Assembly: GCA_017852795.1 (NCBI GenBank)
Contig: JAFMKU010000013.1
Coordinates: forward strand, 1-46,455
DNA from: Candidatus Neomicrothrix sp.
Lineage (GTDB): Bacteria > Actinomycetota > Acidimicrobiia > Acidimicrobiales > Aldehydirespiratoraceae
Reading direction: 5' to 3'
Length of the DNA stretch: 46,455 bases
Shown here: positions 42,406 through 46,455 of the stretch, one piece after another
How positions within the stretch are numbered: position 1 is the first letter of the stretch
Layout of the letters: every line of letters starts with the position of its first letter
Notes under the pieces: generated by a model
The model's input: the letters and a program-made list of their open reading frames with translations, nothing else
Databases searched by the model: none
What the model was told of the DNA's origin: nothing
Program-made: the position numbers and the translations under genes

Positions 42406-42927
42406 ATGCCAAAGAAACTCGCTGCACTTACGATTGCCGGACTGGCCTTCTGCGCCACCACCGCCTGTGCCGCTGACGACCCGGTCGGGTTGTTTGCCGG
42501 GGAACGCGCCGCCTCAACCGACCGTGTCGTTTCCGAAACCGAGGAACTCGACGTTGACTTGGAAGCGATCGGGAGCGCAGATAGCGACCCGGCGAGCACC
42601 CCAACCCCCATCGACATCCCCGACGATGCGCTCGATCTCACCGGGTTCGAAACGGTCAACATCGACATTCAAGACAACGCGTTTGTGCAACGGGTCGTGG
42701 TCGTTTCCGAAGGCACCGAGATCATCTGGACCAATCAGGGCCGTAACGAACACAACGTGCGACCGGCGATCCCCGATGCCTTTGAGCCGATCCCTTCGTC
42801 TCTGCTGGCTAGCAAAGACAGTCAGGCCTCTCTGCAGTTCAACACGGCGGGCGACTACCCCTACTTTTGTTCGATCCATGGCACCGCGACCCGAGGCCAA
42901 ACCGGTCGGGTCATCGTCGTTGATTGA
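42406..42927 (+). CDS. Exported cupredoxin with a predicted Gln axial ligand
   Basis: A 173-residue exported protein: a basic-hydrophobic signal with a borderline lipobox (TTAC, Cys21), an acidic Ser/Asp/Thr linker to about residue 75 and a cupredoxin domain. Expected type-1 copper ligands are His116 (RNEHNVRP), Cys155 and His158 (YFCSIHG). The position where plastocyanins have an axial Met is Gln165 (RGQTGRVIV), as in stellacyanin, which usually lowers redox potential. The start at 42406 is chosen because the frame above overlaps greA; a TACCGT hexamer lies 7 nt upstream. It is followed by two more exported genes and may pass electrons to or from the di-heme protein. Confidence 0.85.
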   Translation: MPKKLAALTIAGLAFCATTACAADDPVGLFAGERAASTDRVVSETEELDVDLEAIGSADSDPASTPTPIDIPDDALDLTGFETVNIDIQDNAFVQRVVVVSEGTEIIWTNQGRNEHNVRPAIPDAFEPIPSSLLASKDSQASLQFNTAGDYPYFCSIHGTATRGQTGRVIVVD

Positions 42928-43010
42928 CCGTCGGATTATCCACGCTGAGGATTTGTCACCAACCGAACGCCGCCTACTACTGTGAAATCGCTCGCAAACA
43001 AGGGGGACCC

Positions 43011-44372
43011 ATGCGACGTTTGATGATTGCTCTACTCACCTTCGTGCTGTTCGCCGCTGCCTGTGGTGGCGGCGACGAGGCAGAAACCGCGACGGAACCC
43101 GACACTGGAAGCGACGACGTCGCCACGGACGAGACCGACACGACCGACGACGAAGCTGTTGTCGAAGACGAACCTGCTGCTCCCGCCGCGGTTGTGCATC
43201 GAGTTCCTGAAGATTTCGCCACGATCCAAGCCGCAGTTGATGCTGCCGCTCCGGGCGAGATGGTGCTTATCGGCGAAGGGGTCTACAACGAATCGGTCGT
43301 TGTCGAAACCGAAAACCTGGTGATCCGCGGTGTTGACCGCAACAAGGTCATTCTCGATGGCGAACATTCCGAAGAGATGGCCAACGGCATCATCGTCTTC
43401 GCCAACGGGGTGGCGGTTGAGAACCTGACGGTGCGCAACTACTCCAGCAACGGCCTGTTCTTCACCGGGGATTACGACTCGGACTTCGTGCTTCACGGCT
43501 ACCGGGCCAGCTACATCACCGCCCACAACAACCGCAAGTACGGCATCTACGCCTTCAACGCCGAATACGGCGTCATCGAGCACAGCTACGCCTCCGGTCA
43601 GACCGACTCCGGCTACTACGTCGGGCAGTGCCAGCCCTGCAACGCGGTGCTGCACAACAACATCTCGGAAGCCAACACCCTCGGGTATTCCGGAACCAAC
43701 GCCGGTGGCAACCTGTACATCGTCAACAACGAGTTCCGTAACAACCGGGCTGGCATCGTCCCCAACACCCTCGACTCCGAAGAACTCGCCCCGCAACGCA
43801 CCGCGGTGTTCGCCGGCAACTGGGTGCACGGAACCGGTAACCCTGAAACTCCGGCCAGCGACAACGCCCTCTGGGAGTTGATGTTCGGTATCGGCATCGT
43901 GCTCCCCGGCGCCAACGACAACCTCGTGACCCGCAACATCATCGAGTCCAGCGCTTCGGCTGGCATCGCCATCTCGTGGTTGCCGGATGAAAACACGTGG
44001 ACCGCTGAACGTAACGAGGTCCGAGGCAACGTGTTCCGCAACAACCCGACCGACGCGGTGCTCGTGGTGCTCGAAGGAACCGATCCGCTTGGCAACTGCT
44101 TCAGCGACAACGAGCTGAGCTCATCAGTTCCCGCCGACATCCAGACCGTCGCTCCTTGTGACGGTGCCGCAGCGGTGATCACCGATTTTGCTCCGATCAC
44201 GTTCGTGTCCCCGCCCGCTGATGACGCCAACCTTGATTACACCCTGGTGGCGGCACCCGGCGACCAGCCCAATATGCCCAACGCGCTGACCGCGGAACCT
44301 TCCCCGGCCAACGTGCTGTCCGCCTTTGACAGTTTCGATCTTGATGCGATCGAACTCCCGACCGGCGCCTAA
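43011..44372 (+). CDS. Lipoprotein with right-handed parallel beta-helix (NosD-like fold)
   Basis: A 453-residue lipoprotein: basic start, lipobox LFAAAC (Cys18), and a Glu/Asp/Thr-rich linker to about residue 58. Then VPEDFATIQAAVDAAAPGEMVLIGEGVYNESVVV begins a parallel beta-helix, with repeated short N-rich rungs (NGIIVFANGVAVENLTVRNY, NDNLVTRNIIESSASAGIAI). Such solenoids are common in polysaccharide lyases and in NosD; no lyase catalytic residues are evident. A CQPC pair lies mid-protein. The Shine-Dalgarno AAGGGGG precedes the ATG. It lies between the cupredoxin gene and the di-heme oxidoreductase gene, and its 3' end overlaps the latter by 29 nt. Confidence 0.85.
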   Translation: MRRLMIALLTFVLFAAACGGGDEAETATEPDTGSDDVATDETDTTDDEAVVEDEPAAPAAVVHRVPEDFATIQAAVDAAAPGEMVLIGEGVYNESVVVETENLVIRGVDRNKVILDGEHSEEMANGIIVFANGVAVENLTVRNYSSNGLFFTGDYDSDFVLHGYRASYITAHNNRKYGIYAFNAEYGVIEHSYASGQTDSGYYVGQCQPCNAVLHNNISEANTLGYSGTNAGGNLYIVNNEFRNNRAGIVPNTLDSEELAPQRTAVFAGNWVHGTGNPETPASDNALWELMFGIGIVLPGANDNLVTRNIIESSASAGIAISWLPDENTWTAERNEVRGNVFRNNPTDAVLVVLEGTDPLGNCFSDNELSSSVPADIQTVAPCDGAAAVITDFAPITFVSPPADDANLDYTLVAAPGDQPNMPNALTAEPSPANVLSAFDSFDLDAIELPTGA

Positions 44373-45744
44373 GTACCGACCGGTCCGAATCCCGATCCTT
44401 GTCGGTGTTCTCGTTGTTGCCTCCGTGGGTGCTGCCTGCGGAGGTAACAACGGGGAGCCGGTAACCCGGCCGGTCGTTACCGAACCGTCAAGTACCAGCG
44501 CCGCCTCAGCACCGGACTGGCTCATTGCTCGAGCCGGTTCCGCAACCACCACCTTCGAGGTCAGCGAACGGTCCTACAACCTGTCGGCCCGCAACGTCGG
44601 CCTGACCGCCCGCATCCGGTTTGCCGACGGTGACGAAGTTTTCGAAGCGTTCTTCGATGAAGCCACCGGACTCGGACACGACTACAGCGCTGAAGGTTGT
44701 ACCTCGTGTCATGTCAACAACGGCCGCCAAGCCGAACGAGTCGTTGACGGTCCACTCCCGGTCGGCCCGGTAGTGCACGTCTCCGCCTCCGAATCCGAAG
44801 AAAACACCGTCCCCACTCCCCTGCCCGGCTACGGCACCCGCCTGCAAACCGACGCCAACCAGGGCGCACCCGAAGCAACGATCACCGTCCGCTGGGACAC
44901 GATCGACGGCACCTACCCGGACGGGACGGCCTACCAGTTGCGCCGACCCACTCTGACCATCGCAGGACGTGACGGAGCCTTCCCCAGCGACGCCCAAATT
45001 TCGCTGCGTATCCCACCTCAGGTCGCCGGTCCAGGTCTGCTCGAATTCGTGCCCGACGCCGACCTGATCGCCGCAGCCGACCCCGACGACCGAGACGGTG
45101 ACGGCATCTCCGGAGAAATCCAATGGGTTCCTGACGGAGACACCATGCGGATCGGACGCCACGGCTGGAAAGCCGAAAACGCTGACCTCACCCACCAATC
45201 CGCCAACGCCCTCGCCGATGACATGGGGATCTCCACGTCGCTTCGTCCGTTTGACACACCGATCGAACTGTCCGACCCTGACCTCGCCGATCTCGCGTTC
45301 TATGTCGAAGCACTCGCCATTCCCGCCGGTCGAGACATCGATGATCCGGACGTGATCGCCGGTGCGAACCTTTTCGAAACGGTGGGTTGCGCCGACTGCC
45401 ACACCCCCCAGCAGCGGACCGGTGAAACCAACACGCCTGAACTCGACGATCTGGTGATCCTGCCGTTCACCGACCTGCTGTTGCACGACATGGGGCCCGG
45501 ACTTTCCGACGGGAGACCAGTGCTGGCGGCTTCGGGCCGCGAATGGCGGACCGCGGCACTTTGGGGAGTCGGGCTGTTGGAGATCGTCAACGGCCACGCC
45601 TCGCTGCTGCACGACGGCCGGGCCCGATCAGTTGAAGAAGCGATCCTGTGGCATGGGGGCGAAGCGCAGGCCAGCAACGATGCCTTTCAGGCTCTTGACC
45701 GCAGCGATCGGGCCAAACTGCTGCGTTTCGTGCAAAGCCGCTGA
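44344..45744 (+). CDS. Di-heme oxidoredictase (DHOR)-family lipoprotein
   Basis: A 466-residue exported c-type cytochrome. It has a lipobox SVGAAC (Cys32) after a hydrophobic stretch, then two CxxCH heme sites: CTSCH (119-123) and CADCH (349-353). The segment LLHDMGPGLSDGRP and the C-terminal LLHDGRARSVEEAILWHGGEA are typical of the DHOR (DUF1111) family. Members are thought to be thiol or peroxide-related redox enzymes, but the reaction is unsettled. I start at the ATG at 44344 because it is the first ATG before the signal; an upstream TTG is possible. It overlaps the beta-helix gene by 29 nt, so the two are coupled. Confidence 0.9.
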   Translation: MRSNSRPAPKYRPVRIPILVGVLVVASVGAACGGNNGEPVTRPVVTEPSSTSAASAPDWLIARAGSATTTFEVSERSYNLSARNVGLTARIRFADGDEVFEAFFDEATGLGHDYSAEGCTSCHVNNGRQAERVVDGPLPVGPVVHVSASESEENTVPTPLPGYGTRLQTDANQGAPEATITVRWDTIDGTYPDGTAYQLRRPTLTIAGRDGAFPSDAQISLRIPPQVAGPGLLEFVPDADLIAAADPDDRDGDGISGEIQWVPDGDTMRIGRHGWKAENADLTHQSANALADDMGISTSLRPFDTPIELSDPDLADLAFYVEALAIPAGRDIDDPDVIAGANLFETVGCADCHTPQQRTGETNTPELDDLVILPFTDLLLHDMGPGLSDGRPVLAASGREWRTAALWGVGLLEIVNGHASLLHDGRARSVEEAILWHGGEAQASNDAFQALDRSDRAKLLRFVQSR

Positions 45745-45748
45745 GCGG

Positions 45749-45907
45749 TCAACCAACGAGCGCGTGCACGACGAAGGCCAGAACCACCAGCGAAACCGAC
45801 GCGAGCACCAGCCGCAGCGCCCAAAGCATGACGGGACCGAGTTCACGGCGGGTGATCTCCGATAGCCGTTGCCCATCCGGGCTCGCTGGGTCAACTTCGT
45901 CAGCCAT
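45749..45907 (-). CDS. Small membrane protein (52 residues)
   Basis: A 52-residue protein: an acidic start (MADEVDPASPDGQRLSEITRREL) and one C-terminal membrane helix (VMLWALRLVLASVSLVVLAFVVHAL). I chose the internal ATG at 45907, since the longer open frame is Arg-rich and not protein-like. It is convergent with the DHOR gene with a 4-bp gap. No family is recognised. Confidence 0.55.
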   Translation of the reverse strand: MADEVDPASPDGQRLSEITRRELGPVMLWALRLVLASVSLVVLAFVVHALVG

Positions 45908-46069
45908 CAGCAACCAGACTAGGCCCGGCCATCGTTCACCGTCGCCCCCCGCTCCTTGACGTTTACACTCTGTAAGGGCCAAACCCATCCGAACCACGCA
46001 CCTTTGCGACGCACGGTTCGATCGGGAACTGCGCCAGACGTCGCTCAATCAACAAGAACCGGGAAGCCA

Positions 46070-46455
46070 ATGTCCGCACCTCGAACCCTTAGCCAGAAAA
46101 TCTGGGACCGACACGTCGTTACCCCGGGAGTCAACGACGGACCCGATCTGCTCTACATCGACCTTCACCTCATTCACGAAGTGACCTCCCCGCAGGCATT
46201 CGACGGGCTACGGATCAACGGTCGACCAGTCCGGCGACCCGACCTGACCATCGCCACCGAAGACCACAACGTTCCCACCGCCGACATTGACCAGCCAATC
46301 GCCGATGAGGTCAGCGCCAAACAGGTCGACACGCTCCGAGCCAACGCCAGCGAATTCGGAATCACCAACTACCCGATGGGGCACCCCAAACAGGGAATCG
46401 TCCACGTCATCGGACCGGAGCAGGGACTCACCCAACCCGGGATGACCATCGTGTG
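46070..46455 (+). CDS. leuC: 3-isopropylmalate dehydratase large subunit (N-terminal part)
   Basis: The first 128 residues of LeuC, cut by the window end just before the expected CGDSHT motif (visible up to PGMTIV). Marks are [46 protein letters not shown] and [25 protein letters not shown]. LeuCD isomerises 2-isopropylmalate to 3-isopropylmalate through a [4Fe-4S] cluster and can serve citramalate. GGGAAG lies 6-8 nt before the ATG. The 162-bp upstream region holds a short palindrome TTAC-N5-GTAA near 45964-45976, a possible operator; I see no leader ORF. Confidence 0.93.
   Translation, partial: MSAPRTLSQKIWDRHVVTPGVNDGPDLLYIDLHLIHEVTSPQAFDGLRINGRPVRRPDLTIATEDHNVPTADIDQPIADEVSAKQVDTLRANASEFGITNYPMGHPKQGIVHVIGPEQGLTQPGMTIV

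Noticed and set aside
43032-43829. 265-residue minus-strand open frame
   Set aside because: It is antisense to the beta-helix lipoprotein. Its long Val/Gly/Asp runs mirror the solenoid codons.
44506-45612. 368-residue minus-strand open frame
   Set aside because: It is antisense to the DHOR gene, whose two CxxCH motifs and family C-terminus fix the real frame.

Overview
The window looks like chromosomal DNA of a GC-rich (about 60% by eye), free-living aquatic actinobacterium, most likely of the class Acidimicrobiia. The reasons are a CarD regulator, a gltX/tRNA/leuB neighbourhood arranged as in other Actinomycetota, a mycothiol-type DinB-like protein, LLM-flavin and acyl-CoA dehydrogenase catabolic genes, S-layer-homology secreted proteins with GITTGTSPTTFSP-like repeats, and two rhodopsins (one heliorhodopsin, one proton-pump type). 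The taxon is an inference. No phage, insertion sequence or CRISPR array was seen.

Layout. 1-9.9 kb: the CarD tail, then a catabolic island (LLM oxidoreductase, SDR, thiolase on the minus strand; three acyl-CoA dehydrogenases on the plus strand; an SsuD-like monooxygenase, aldo/keto reductase and Gfo/Idh oxidoreductase), ending at tRNA-Pro(TGG). 10.3-17.7 kb: a cell-surface locus with two paralogous pectinacetylesterase/Notum-like lipoproteins, two paralogous single-pass PASTA proteins, a NYN ribonuclease-like protein, and an ECF sigma factor fused to a zinc-binding anti-sigma-like domain, a membrane helix and an outside domain. The two PASTA genes share an ECF-type promoter-like element. 17.8-23.7 kb: a DUF1214-like protein, bioB, a heliorhodopsin translationally overlapped with bioB, a FabH-like KAS III and a lipoprotein hydrolase. 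23.9-33.2 kb: a short ORF overlapping a large secreted subtilase (S8, P domain, Fn3, SLH), a double-domain CoA transferase, a DinB-like protein, an MFS transporter, a SnoaL-like protein and an RCK potassium channel with an internal start. 33.3-41.7 kb: a proton-pumping rhodopsin, tRNA-Glu(CTC), tRNA-Gln(CTG), a YdcF-like protein, gltX, and a minus-strand branched-chain amino-acid set (leuB, ilvE, cimA, a homocysteine methyltransferase) headed by an attenuator-like leader. 41.9-46.5 kb: greA, an exported redox trio (cupredoxin, beta-helix protein, di-heme DHOR protein), a small membrane protein and the start of leuC.

How the genes work together. The first island can carry out beta-oxidation-like steps on a CoA-linked substrate that I cannot identify. 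leuC, leuB, ilvE and cimA together support a citramalate route to isoleucine as well as leucine synthesis. gltX sits beside the tRNA it charges and tRNA-Gln, which in most Actinomycetota is charged by GltX plus GatCAB. The cell-surface locus is the best candidate for an undescribed system: a membrane-tethered sigma factor that may sense the envelope and switch on PASTA-domain envelope proteins. Several genes start 6-8 nt after a TANNNT hexamer with no Shine-Dalgarno sequence, which suggests frequent leaderless mRNAs.
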